From assembly GCA_050732995.1 (NCBI GenBank), contig JBOHSA010000056.1, positions 1 to 39,860 of the forward strand: 39,860 bases of DNA, in the 5' to 3' direction. Under the pieces are notes generated by a model. The model was given only the letters and a program-made list of their open reading frames with translations. It did no database searches and had not been told where the DNA came from. The position numbers and the translations under genes were made by a program. Source of the stretch: JBOHSA01 sp050732995. Lineage in GTDB: Bacteria > Gemmatimonadota > Gemmatimonadetes > Gemmatimonadales > GWC2-71-9. Below, one piece after another: positions 16,883 through 24,856 of the stretch (the first letter of the stretch is position 1; each line of letters opens with the position of its first letter).

Positions 16883-19200
16883 GGTTCTAGCCCTCCGTCT
16901 TTCGCCGTACGTAGTTCAGCACTTGCTCTTCGGTTGTATGCGTACGCCACCGCGAGCGCAACCAGCGCCAGGGCAAAGAAACTCGCCACCCGATACAAGG
17001 CTTCGAGCTCCGACAGGTCGTAGAGCACGACTTTCAGCGCGGCGAGGCTGGCGACAGCCAGGCCCGCCGAGCGCACGGCCTTGCGATCCCACCAGAACCC
17101 GAGCCGGACCAGCGCTCCGGCGGAGACCAGCCAGAACGTGCTGATGGCGAGGTTCGCGGCGAGCTTGACGGTGAAAAACCGGTGCAGCTCCACGGAACCG
17201 CCGGCGAGGAACGCCAGCCCCGCGAGCGTCCAACAGATCGCTTCCCCCCCCGGGCCCTGGTGCTTGGCGTCGTCGCCGTCGCCGGGGAGCGTCGTCCACC
17301 AGCGCGCGCCCAGCACCGCCGCCGCGCACACGGCGTACCACCCCACGGACCATACGCCGAATAAGGCGGGGTCGCCGGCGGGCCGCGCCGGGAGCGCGAG
17401 CCCGAACAGCGGGACCAGGCTGGCGGAGCACAGCGCGACCGCTGCCGTCTCCGCGCCCAGCCGCAGCCGGCGGTCCCGCCACCGCGGGGCGGTGCGCACC
17501 AGCGCCGCGGCATAGGCGGACCAGAACACAGACAACGCCACGTACCCGGCGAAGCTCGCCCCCTGGACCCGGAGCAGCTCCACCGAGCCTCCCAGGAGCA
17601 GCGCGACCCCCACCGACGCGCACAGCACGATGCGACCTGTGTCCTCCCGGTCGGCCCGAGGCGACGGCCACGCGCGCGCTGCGACCGTGAGCGCCACGAG
17701 CACCCCGTACCAACCGAGCGCCCAGGCGTCGGTGAATGCCGATCCGACGGGCGGCGCAGGACGTTCGGGCAGGGCGACGGTGAACAGCTGCAGGAGCGTT
17801 GCGACGGCGAGCCCGGCCGCCACCGCCCGGCCCGTGGGCGAGCGCTCCACCGTGACGGCCGCGAGACCCACCAGCGCCCAGCCGGCCGCGACCGCCGGGC
17901 CGTCCCACTGCCCCGAGACCGCGAGCGCGACGAGGACCAAGCCCATGCCCACGAGGTGCGGCCGGCGCCCGGGCCATCCGGCCCCCAGGTAGAGGGCGGC
18001 CAGGGCCAATGGTACGGCGGCTCCCACCGCGGCGAGCGCGTCGGGGCGCCGCTGCGCCGCGAGACACACGAGCGCCAGCGGGCTGACCAGGTACACGACC
18101 AGCTCCGGCAGGTTGCCGAATCGTCGCCCCGGGGATCGCGCGAATGGGTCGGTCCGGGACTGCTGCCACCACACCGTCGCGGCGAGCGCCGCGCCGGCGC
18201 CGAGCGCGGTCCAGCGTAGAGCATCCGTTTGACCGTTCAGCCCCAGGATCACCAGCAGATAGAACCAGGGTAGGAAGACCGCCCCGAGCCGGGCTTCCGG
18301 CCAGCCGGTGCGCCCCGAGGCGAACAGGGCCACGACGCCGCCGAGCGCGAGATAGTTGATGGCCGCCGGAGTGTCGAGGTGATCCAGCACGAAGACCGCG
18401 GGCAGCAGGTAGAAGCCGAACAGCGCCAGGTCCAGCGTGACGCGCCACACCATCCGGTAACCGAGGACCAGCGCCCCGACGCCGATCACGGCATTGTAGG
18501 CGAGGTAGTTCACGACACGCGCCTCCGGCTGCGGCAGAAACGCGGGCGCGAGGTAGGCGCCGGTCAGCGCCCAGACCGCCAGCGCTTCGACTTCGTGGCG
18601 TACGGCGAACAGCGTCACACCGCAGGAGGTGAGGGCCAGCAACCCGATGCCGATCTCCTTGCCGACGAGCGCGTAGGGGCCGGCCGCCGCCCAGAACCCG
18701 AGGTACACGAGGCCGCCCCCTGCGCCGATCAGGCCGGCGCCGTAGCGCCGCAGCCCGCGTCCCACGAGCCGGTCTCCCCATGCGGCGACGCCCAGGCCGG
18801 CCGCGACGGCCGCGGTGGCCCGCAGCCATTCGGGGATCCAGCCCCGCTCGAACGCGTAATTGAGGAAGAAGCCGCCGGTGGCGAGCAGCGCCAGGACGCC
18901 GACGATCAACAGCCCGCGCTGACCCACCCATTGCTCCAGGTCGTGGGTCGAGCGGGGAGTGGAGGCAGGGGGGGGGGGGAACGGCGGCGCCATGCGCGGC
19001 GCCGGGACGGACTGAGATGAGCGAGCCGGCGAAGCGATGGGCGGGGAGCCTGGGTGGGGTTCCGCGCGCACCGCCGGTGAGAGCGGGGGGGGGGGGGAGG
19101 AGGGCGCCGCCGCCGGCGCGCCGGAGCGAGCGAGCAGCGCCCGCACCAGAGTCTCGAGCTGGGCGACGCGCCGCTCCAGCCGCTCGAGATCGTCCGTCAC
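16879..19200 (-). CDS. DUF2339 family polytopic membrane protein
   Basis: A 773-residue protein with a short coiled coil (residues 3-23, leucine/arginine heptads), a proline/serine-rich linker to about residue 85, and then some 20 hydrophobic segments to the C-terminus. The HDLEQWVGQRGLLIVGVLAL segment and the following GGFFLNYAFERGWI stretch match the start of the membrane region in DUF2339 (COG5373) proteins, whose role is unknown though cell-envelope functions are often suggested. The linker is encoded by two long G runs on the plus strand, 18968-18979 (12 nt) and 19085-19097 (13 nt), which are potential slippage sites. GTG 19200 overlaps the stop of the upstream small membrane gene (GTGA); a frame extending further upstream has no membrane-protein character. 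Confidence 0.8.
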   Translation of the reverse strand: MTDDLERLERRVAQLETLVRALLARSGAPAAAPSSPPPPLSPAVRAEPHPGSPPIASPARSSQSVPAPRMAPPFPPPPASTPRSTHDLEQWVGQRGLLIVGVLALLATGGFFLNYAFERGWIPEWLRATAAVAAGLGVAAWGDRLVGRGLRRYGAGLIGAGGGLVYLGFWAAAGPYALVGKEIGIGLLALTSCGVTLFAVRHEVEALAVWALTGAYLAPAFLPQPEARVVNYLAYNAVIGVGALVLGYRMVWRVTLDLALFGFYLLPAVFVLDHLDTPAAINYLALGGVVALFASGRTGWPEARLGAVFLPWFYLLVILGLNGQTDALRWTALGAGAALAATVWWQQSRTDPFARSPGRRFGNLPELVVYLVSPLALVCLAAQRRPDALAAVGAAVPLALAALYLGAGWPGRRPHLVGMGLVLVALAVSGQWDGPAVAAGWALVGLAAVTVERSPTGRAVAAGLAVATLLQLFTVALPERPAPPVGSAFTDAWALGWYGVLVALTVAARAWPSPRADREDTGRIVLCASVGVALLLGGSVELLRVQGASFAGYVALSVFWSAYAAALVRTAPRWRDRRLRLGAETAAVALCSASLVPLFGLALPARPAGDPALFGVWSVGWYAVCAAAVLGARWWTTLPGDGDDAKHQGPGGEAICWTLAGLAFLAGGSVELHRFFTVKLAANLAISTFWLVSAGALVRLGFWWDRKAVRSAGLAVASLAALKVVLYDLSELEALYRVASFFALALVALAVAYAYNRRASAELRTAKDGGLEP
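18968..18979 (+). repeat. 12-base G homopolymer in the DUF2339 linker
   Basis: Twelve consecutive G on the plus strand encode four prolines in the linker of the DUF2339 protein. Runs of this length are prone to replication slippage and to sequencing error. The reading frame is intact in this copy. Confidence 0.9.
19085..19097 (+). repeat. 13-base G homopolymer in the DUF2339 linker
   Basis: Thirteen consecutive G on the plus strand, the longest homopolymer in the window, encode a proline run about 40 codons from the DUF2339 start. A one-base change would truncate nearly the entire membrane protein. Confidence 0.9.
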
Positions 19201-19616
19201 ACGGGCGCGGGCTTCTCCATCCCGATGAGCGTGATCCCGATCGCCGCCGCGACCAGAATCAGCAGATCCGGCGTCCACCCGAGCTCCGTCGCCGGCACGG
19301 CCATTTGCAGGAAGTACATCACGAAGTCGAAGAGGCCGAGCAGCAGACCGAGCAGCAGCGTGAGCCGCAGTGTCCGGCCGAAATGGGCCAGGACGCTGCC
19401 CGTCACCAACGCCACGGCCCCCTGCCCCGCCGCGATGGCGAGGGAGGTAACGGCATCGCTCACCAGGGTGTGCACCATCCCAGAGCGGCTGGGGATATAG
19501 CTGAACCACCAGGTGTGGATCAGCCCGACGACGATCCCCGCCGCCGCCGCGCACAGCGTGGCCCACACAGCGTAGTACACCGCCACCTTCCTGCCCTGCT
19601 CGGACGCCTCGCCCAT
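19197..19616 (-). CDS. Small four-helix membrane protein, function unknown
   Basis: I do not recognise a family. The 139-residue protein has a short charged N-terminus (MGEASEQGRK) and four hydrophobic segments, at about residues 12-34, 50-74, 82-102 and 114-133, with a short cytoplasmic-looking tail ending in EKPAPV. The ATG at 19616 is preceded by a strong GGGAGG ribosome site at good distance. Its stop overlaps the GTG of the DUF2339 gene by 4 nt, so the two membrane proteins are coupled and may work together. The M28 peptidase gene upstream ends 53 nt before it. Confidence 0.75.
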   Translation of the reverse strand: MGEASEQGRKVAVYYAVWATLCAAAAGIVVGLIHTWWFSYIPSRSGMVHTLVSDAVTSLAIAAGQGAVALVTGSVLAHFGRTLRLTLLLGLLLGLFDFVMYFLQMAVPATELGWTPDLLILVAAAIGITLIGMEKPAPV

Positions 19617-19669
19617 GCGACCTCCCTTCCGGTGGCTCGAATCTGCGGCGCCGACCCGACTGCCGCCAG

Positions 19670-21841
19670 CTAGCGCAGCGCCGCGGTCGCCTGTTGCAGG
19701 GCGGCCCGCGCCTGCTCGACCCGGGCGACGAGATCGGCCAGCTCCCGCTGGGCCGTCGCCGCGTCGGCGTAGCGGATCGCCTCGTTCACCGACGGAAACG
19801 CCATGGTCGAATACCCGTTGTCCACGTCCGACGCGAACTGCAAGCTGCGGTACCAGGGCCGGCTCACGAGCCCTTCGGGGCGGGTCAGGCGGCGCTCGAC
19901 CTGCATCAGCGCCCGGTTGGCCTCCACCGCGCGCGCCGAGTCGACGCCCCCGCCTCGCGCCAGCGCGCTGTCCCGGACCTGGGCGAGCTCGCGGGCGGCG
20001 GCGGTGAACCGGCCCAGGGCCTCCGTGAGATTCGAGGTGCTCACGGTCCCGCTCCACTGTTTCCGGGCGATGCCGGAATCGAGCTGCGACACGAGTCCGG
20101 TCATTTCCGCGCCGAACGCCACGTAGTCGAGCGGCAGCACGTCCGCGTTCGCGAGCCGAGCGAGGATCACCCCGACGAGCTGCGCGCCGGCGCGATGCCC
20201 GCGGTAGCTCGGGTCGCCGAAGCGGGCCATCCAGTCGTAGGAGTCGTACATCGAGTGATAGATGCCTTCCGGCCCGTCGAACCCGATGCCGCCCGCGGGA
20301 ATCCCGAGGCGGTGGTAGAAGCCGGCGAAATCGGATCCGCCGCCCAGGTTCCCAAGCGTGAGCGCCGCGGTGTCGCCGTGGTTGCGCTTGAGCCACGCAT
20401 CGTACACGCTGCCCGCGCCCGAGGGATCCGGGACGGCGCGGGCCGCCTCGCGCAGCAGCGTCTTCAGCGATGGTGACGCGGCGCCGCTGAACGCCGGGCC
20501 CGAAAATGTGCCGTCTTCGTTGATGTAGGCGACCGCATGGGCGCGCAGCGAGTCCTCCAGCTCCTCCGTCCACTCGCTCGAGCCGATCAGCCCCCATTCC
20601 TCGGCGTCCCAGGTCGCGAACATCAGGGTGCGGGCCGGCCGCTCGCCGGCACGCGCGAGTGTGGCGAACGCGCGCGCCGCCTCGAGCACCGCGACGGTCC
20701 CGCTGACGTTGTCGCGGGCGCCGGGACTCCACGCGTCGCGGTGCCCGCCCACGACGACCCACTCGTCAGGGTACCGCGCCCCACGGATGATCCCGAACGT
20801 GTTCCAGATCTCGTGGAAGGCGCGGACGCCGCGCTCGGTGCGGACCTTGAGCCGGGCTTCCACGGGCCCCGGCCCGACGTGATAGCGGAACGGCAGGCCC
20901 CCCTGCCAGCTCTGCGGCACCGACGGCCCCTCGAGCGCGCCGAGGAAGCGGCGCGCGTTCCCGTAGCCCATCGGGATGATCGGGATCCGAGGGATGGCCA
21001 GCGAGTCCTCGGGGACGCGCCGGACCCCGGGGAGCGACGGATACCCGGGCGTCGTCGGGTCGCCGTTCCCGTTCATCATGCTGCCGCGCTGGATGCCGCC
21101 CGAGGGCCGCATTGGCCCCTTGGGGTAGACATCCCCGCGGAAGTAGCCGTCGTCCTGGGGATCCGAGTACACGATCAGGCCCACGGCGCCCCGCCGCTCC
21201 GCCTCGCGCGCCTTGATGCCGCGGAACGAGCGGCCGTACCGCGCGATCACGATCTTGCCGCGCACGCTGATCCCGAGTGAGTCGAGAGTCTGGTAATCCT
21301 CGATCAGGCCGTAGTTGACGTACACCACGTCGGCCGTGACGTCGCCGTCACCGGTGTAGCCGTTGAACGGCGGCACCTTGGGCCGGCCGGCCGCCGTCAC
21401 GGGGTTGGCGCGCACGGGGGGCTCGGCGAGCGCCAGGCGCGCGGGACGGCCCCTCCTCCCCCCGGGCACGACCCACGCCGCGACGGTATCGGGTTGCGGC
21501 AGGTAGACGGTGTACGCCTTGGTCCAGGTCTCGAGGCCCCACGTCCGCATCTGGGTGAGGACGTAATCGCGCGTCGCCGCCTGGGCCGGGGTACCCGCCA
21601 TGTGCGGTACGACCGTCAGCGCGCGCGACATCCGCCGCACGCTGGCCGTGTCGGGGACGGCGAGCAGGCGCCGCTCGAAGCCGTCCTGGCGCGCGATCGA
21701 CCCGGCGGAGAAGCCGAGCTGCGCTGGCAGTCCGGCCCACGGTCCGACGGCCAGGGTCCCCGTGATCACCACGCCGGCCGTCCAGCGGTGCCTCCGCATG
21801 ACCGGCCAACCGTCCGAGCGTCCGCGCGACCGTGCGTGCAT
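19670..21841 (-). CDS. Exported M28 peptidase, glutamate carboxypeptidase II (PSMA)-like
   Basis: This zinc peptidase has protease-associated and dimerisation domains and probably removes C-terminal residues from peptides in the periplasm or outside the cell. The 723 residues begin with a basic segment and a hydrophobic signal near residues 21-38 ending LPAQ. A protease-associated insert spans about 130-330. The M28 core follows: GGHRDAWSPGARDNVSG (zinc His near 365, bridging Asp near 376), ATWDAEEWGLIG (catalytic and zinc Glu near 410), YINEDGTFSG, GGGSDFAGFYHRLGIPAGG, and YHSMYDSYDW with the last zinc His. The C-terminal 150 residues match the dimerisation domain (ARLANADVLPLDY). The ATG at 21841 has GGAAGGG just upstream; a second ATG 14 codons inside gives a more usual signal-peptide n-region. 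Confidence 0.9.
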   Translation of the reverse strand: MHARSRGRSDGWPVMRRHRWTAGVVITGTLAVGPWAGLPAQLGFSAGSIARQDGFERRLLAVPDTASVRRMSRALTVVPHMAGTPAQAATRDYVLTQMRTWGLETWTKAYTVYLPQPDTVAAWVVPGGRRGRPARLALAEPPVRANPVTAAGRPKVPPFNGYTGDGDVTADVVYVNYGLIEDYQTLDSLGISVRGKIVIARYGRSFRGIKAREAERRGAVGLIVYSDPQDDGYFRGDVYPKGPMRPSGGIQRGSMMNGNGDPTTPGYPSLPGVRRVPEDSLAIPRIPIIPMGYGNARRFLGALEGPSVPQSWQGGLPFRYHVGPGPVEARLKVRTERGVRAFHEIWNTFGIIRGARYPDEWVVVGGHRDAWSPGARDNVSGTVAVLEAARAFATLARAGERPARTLMFATWDAEEWGLIGSSEWTEELEDSLRAHAVAYINEDGTFSGPAFSGAASPSLKTLLREAARAVPDPSGAGSVYDAWLKRNHGDTAALTLGNLGGGSDFAGFYHRLGIPAGGIGFDGPEGIYHSMYDSYDWMARFGDPSYRGHRAGAQLVGVILARLANADVLPLDYVAFGAEMTGLVSQLDSGIARKQWSGTVSTSNLTEALGRFTAAARELAQVRDSALARGGGVDSARAVEANRALMQVERRLTRPEGLVSRPWYRSLQFASDVDNGYSTMAFPSVNEAIRYADAATAQRELADLVARVEQARAALQQATAALR

Positions 21842-21919
21842 AATCCCTTCCGATGGAGGTCGTCGAGGCTGGGAAAGCTACGTCGCCCAGGCGGGTTTGC
21901 CACGGCGCGGTGAACGGGA

Positions 21920-21925
21920 CAGATT
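21920..21925 (+). promoter_or_regulatory. Possible -10 element of the binding-protein/kinase locus
   Basis: CAGATT ends 7 nt before the ATG at 21933, the same distance as the TATCTT elements before moaD and ybbA. TTGCCA lies 17 nt upstream of it (21897-21902) and could serve as a -35 box. The hexamer departs from TANNNT at the first base, so support is weak. Confidence 0.25.
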
Positions 21926-21932
21926 GACCGAA

Positions 21933-22458
21933 ATGGCGGACGGCTTTCACGCACCTGTCTGGCTCGGCCGCCGGCGGGCGTTGATCCTCCTGGTGCTGCT
22001 GGGCGCGGCCTGCCGACGTGAGCCGACCGCGGCGCTGATCGGCTACGCCTTCCCGATCTGGGGTACCGCTACCGTCCAGGCAGCGCAGGACGCGATCGCG
22101 TCCTGGCCTCCCGCTTCCCGCAAGGTGCCGGTGATCGACATTGTGTACGACAGTGTCGTGTCGGGTGCCGCCCAATCCCGAATCCCGCGCCTTCGTCGAG
22201 CGCTTCACCCGCCTCACCGGGCACGAGCCCCAGTCCACGGACGCGATGAACCACGACGCCCTGTTGCTGGTGGCCCGGGCCGCGCGGGAGGTCGGCCCCA
22301 AGCGCAGCGCGATTCGCGACTATTTGCGCGCGTTGGGCCGAACCCAACCGCCCTATCGGGGGGTCGTCGGCGCGATCGCGTTCACCCCGGATCGCCCCCT
22401 GCTGCTCCACGTGGCCCGGCTGCGCGGCAGGCGGGCTGTGCGGGTGGGCTCTCCGTGA
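21933..22458 (+). pseudogene. Periplasmic amino-acid-type binding lipoprotein, internally deleted and frameshifted
   Basis: The first frame gives a lipoprotein signal (MADGFHAP..., lipobox LGAAC with Cys27) and about 50 residues of a type I periplasmic-binding fold (AALIGYAFPIWGTATVQAAQ). Near 22160-22168 it runs out of homology. From there the next frame carries the C-terminal 90 residues of the same fold (FVERFTRLTGHEP... to RSAIRDYLRALGRTQPPYRG). Both parts align with the two ends of the intact domain in the following gene (for example SAIRDYLRALGR with AAIRDYLRGLGR). The middle, about 250 residues, is missing and the joined ends are out of frame. The final TGA (22456-22458) still overlaps the GTG of the next gene, preserving the old operon junction. 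The remnant cannot make a folded binding protein. Confidence 0.8.
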
Positions 22459-24572
22459 CGGAACGCGCACGGTGCACCGGACGGGATCTGCTGGGGCGGC
22501 TCGCCGGGGCCGGCGCCGTGATCGCCACGCTCCTGGGATGCGAGCAGCGCCCCACATCCGCCGTCATCGCCGTGGCGTTCAATCTGACCGATAGCACGGT
22601 GCTGCAGGTTGTAAAAGATGAGCTGGCGACCGGAACCCAGTCCGGGGATGTCCAGCTATCGGTCGTGTTCGATCGCGAGCTGCCCGGTGAGCCGCCCGAT
22701 GCCGCCGTCGCGCGGGCCGAGCGCCTCGGCGCGATCGACGGGCTGGTCGGCGTGGCGGGGCACGGCGACAGCCGCAGCAGCCTCGCGGCCGCCGCGGTCT
22801 ACAACACGGCGCGCATTCCCCAAGTCGTCCCGATCGCGACGAACCGGCTGCTGGCCCAGGCCGGCGCCTGGACCTTCATGCTCGCCCCCAACGACTCGCT
22901 CGAGGGCCACTTCATCGCGTCGTTCCTCGCCCGCAGCCTCGGCGCCCGCCGCGTCACCCTGTTCTACCAGAACAACGACTACGGCGTCGGCCTGCGCGAG
23001 GGGGTGCGGGCCGGACTCCCCCAGTTCGGCCTGCAGCTCTTGACGGAGGTCGGCTTCGATCGGACGAGCGATTTCCCCACGCTCGTGGCCGCGGCGCTGC
23101 GGCGGGGGCGCCCGGACGCCCTCATCGTGGCCGGCTATTCCCGCGAGACGATCGGGATCGCCCGGGCCGTGCATGCCCTGGCGCCGGGGTTGCGGATCGT
23201 GGCGGGGGACGGCGTGCTCGCGGGCTTCGGGCTGGCCCTCGCCGACTCAGCGGGCCCGGCCGTGGACTCCCTGTTCGCGGTGGCGTTTTGGGTCCCGACG
23301 GCGGCCGATTCCGTCTCCCAGCGGTTTGTGACGCAATTCCGCGGCATCGCCGGGCGCGATCCCGCACCCTCGGAGGCGATGCTGTGCGATGCCATCCTGG
23401 TGTTCGCCCGCACGGTGCGAGCGGTCGGGTCGGATCGCGCCGCCATTCGCGATTACCTCCGCGGCCTGGGACGCGAGCGGCCCCCGGTGCGCGGCGTGAC
23501 CGGGGCGATCGCGTTCGCCCGCGAGGCGCCGGTCACATTGGTGATGGCGCGCATCCGCCGCGGGCGCGTCGAGCGCCTGCGCGGCCTGCTGCGCTTCGTC
23601 CGGGCCCACGAGCGCCAAGTCACCCGCCTCAACCTCAACGAGATCGCGCGCGGCGCGCTGGATCTCGTGTCCTACCGATTCAGCGTCGATGAAATCCAGG
23701 TCGCGGAAACCCTGAACCCGCAGCTCCCGGCGGTCCTCGGGGACGCGATCGGCCTCGAGCAGGTGATGGTCAACCTGCTGAGCAATGCCATCGACGCCCT
23801 GCGCACGGTCCCCACGCCGCGCCGGTTGCTGGTGGAGAGCTGGGTCGAAGAGGGCCGCGTGCGCCTATCCGTGGCCGACACCGGGCCCGGTGTGCCGGCG
23901 GAGTTCGCCGAGCGCCTGTTCAAACCCTTCGCCACCACCAAGGGCACGCGAGGCACGGGGCTGGGCCTCTACATCTCGCGGCAAATCGTCCGGGAAGCGG
24001 GGGGCGAGCTCGCGCTGGCTTCCCGGCCGCCCCAGGGTGCGCGCTTCGTGCTCTCGCTGCCGGCCCTCGCGGGCGCGCCGGCCGAAGCGGCGGGCCTCCC
24101 GGCGCCCACGGCCGTGCCGCTTGTCCCCGCAACTCCCGCCACTCCCTCTCGCTCGTCTCCCGTCCCGGCGCGGGCCTCGGCCGGCGCGCTCGCCGGCCGG
24201 CGGGTGTTGCTCGTCGACGACGAAGCGCCGATCCGGCAGCCTCTGGCCCGGTTTCTCGCGCGCCGGGGCGCGCACGTCCTCGAAGCCGTCAATGGGTTGG
24301 ACGCCCTCGACCGGCTGAAGGGCCAGCCGGTTGACCTGATCATCGCCGACCTGCGCATGCCCAAAATGAGCGGTGTGGCATTCTATGCACGACTGCAAGA
24401 GACACAGCCGCAGCTTGCCGAGCGGGTGCTGTTCCTGTCGGGGGACATCTCGCAGCTCGCCGAGCCCGGGACTATGCCGGTCTCGCGGGATCGAGTGCTC
24501 GACAAGCCGGTCCGGCTGTCGGATCTGGAGCACAGGATCCTTCAGTTCCTGGCGAACGCGACTTCATGCTGA
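22455..24572 (+). CDS. Chimeric binding lipoprotein - HATPase - receiver protein, lacking H-box and membrane helix
   Basis: The frame begins at GTG 22455, overlapping the stop of the preceding remnant (GTGA), and encodes 705 residues. Residues 1-29 are a lipoprotein signal (lipobox LLGC, Cys29). Residues 35-370 form a full periplasmic-binding (receptor ligand-binding) domain of the branched-chain amino-acid type. At about residue 372 it passes straight into LRGLLRFVRAHE, which is the C-terminal helix of a histidine-kinase dimerisation domain. A HATPase_c domain follows (N-box VMVNLLSNAIDAL near 437, DTGPGVP, GTGLGLYISRQI near 500). After a proline-rich linker comes a receiver domain (about 584-702; phosphoacceptor Asp632 in ADLRMP, Lys684 in LDKPV). 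The H-box histidine, any PAS or HAMP domain and any transmembrane helix are absent, so an extracytoplasmic lipoprotein is joined to cytoplasmic domains. The simplest reading is a deletion fusion of a binding-protein gene and a hybrid sensor kinase gene. Confidence 0.75.
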   Translation: MTERARCTGRDLLGRLAGAGAVIATLLGCEQRPTSAVIAVAFNLTDSTVLQVVKDELATGTQSGDVQLSVVFDRELPGEPPDAAVARAERLGAIDGLVGVAGHGDSRSSLAAAAVYNTARIPQVVPIATNRLLAQAGAWTFMLAPNDSLEGHFIASFLARSLGARRVTLFYQNNDYGVGLREGVRAGLPQFGLQLLTEVGFDRTSDFPTLVAAALRRGRPDALIVAGYSRETIGIARAVHALAPGLRIVAGDGVLAGFGLALADSAGPAVDSLFAVAFWVPTAADSVSQRFVTQFRGIAGRDPAPSEAMLCDAILVFARTVRAVGSDRAAIRDYLRGLGRERPPVRGVTGAIAFAREAPVTLVMARIRRGRVERLRGLLRFVRAHERQVTRLNLNEIARGALDLVSYRFSVDEIQVAETLNPQLPAVLGDAIGLEQVMVNLLSNAIDALRTVPTPRRLLVESWVEEGRVRLSVADTGPGVPAEFAERLFKPFATTKGTRGTGLGLYISRQIVREAGGELALASRPPQGARFVLSLPALAGAPAEAAGLPAPTAVPLVPATPATPSRSSPVPARASAGALAGRRVLLVDDEAPIRQPLARFLARRGAHVLEAVNGLDALDRLKGQPVDLIIADLRMPKMSGVAFYARLQETQPQLAERVLFLSGDISQLAEPGTMPVSRDRVLDKPVRLSDLEHRILQFLANATSC

Positions 24573-24856
24573 TCGCGCTCGTCCTCCTCGTCACCGTGCT
24601 GCTGCGGTTCGCGCTCGTCTGCGCCGTCGTCTACCTGCTGCTGCCCAAGGGGGCGGCGTGCCCGGCCTGCGGGAGCGAGATGCTGCCTCTCCAAAGCCGC
24701 GTCCTGGCGGTATGTCTGCCCATGGTGCAGCGCCGCTGGTGCCTGGGGTGCGGCTGGAACGGCGTGGTGCGCCGCCCGTCCCTGCCACCGCCTCCCCCGC
24801 CGCCTCCGCCCCCATCCACCTACCGCGACGCAATCAGCCGGACCGCGCGCTCGTAG
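24566..24856 (+). CDS. Small membrane zinc-ribbon protein with proline-rich tail
   Basis: The ATG at 24566 lies inside the last three codons of the chimeric kinase gene, a 7-nt overlap in another frame. The 96-residue product has one transmembrane segment (residues 2-27). A zinc-ribbon-like pair follows, CPACG (Cys32/35) and CLGCG (Cys59/62), then a run of ten prolines (74-83). Such CxxC pairs in small membrane proteins usually bind zinc; the function is unknown. The 3' end overlaps the convergent NADH dehydrogenase gene by 37 nt. Coupling to the kinase gene suggests an old functional link, but I do not recognise a family. The orderly TM plus two-CxxC layout argues that it is real despite its size. 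Confidence 0.6.
   Translation: MLIALVLLVTVLLRFALVCAVVYLLLPKGAACPACGSEMLPLQSRVLAVCLPMVQRRWCLGCGWNGVVRRPSLPPPPPPPPPPSTYRDAISRTARS

Noticed and set aside
21600..21932. Upstream extension of the binding-protein frame into the M28 gene
   Set aside because: The extension is antisense to the M28 signal-peptide region, with no coding character. The lipoprotein signal defines the start at 21933.
22141..22458. Independent small gene starting at TTG 22141
   Set aside because: Its sequence aligns only with the C-terminal third of the neighbouring periplasmic-binding domain, so it is part of the deleted gene rather than a separate one.
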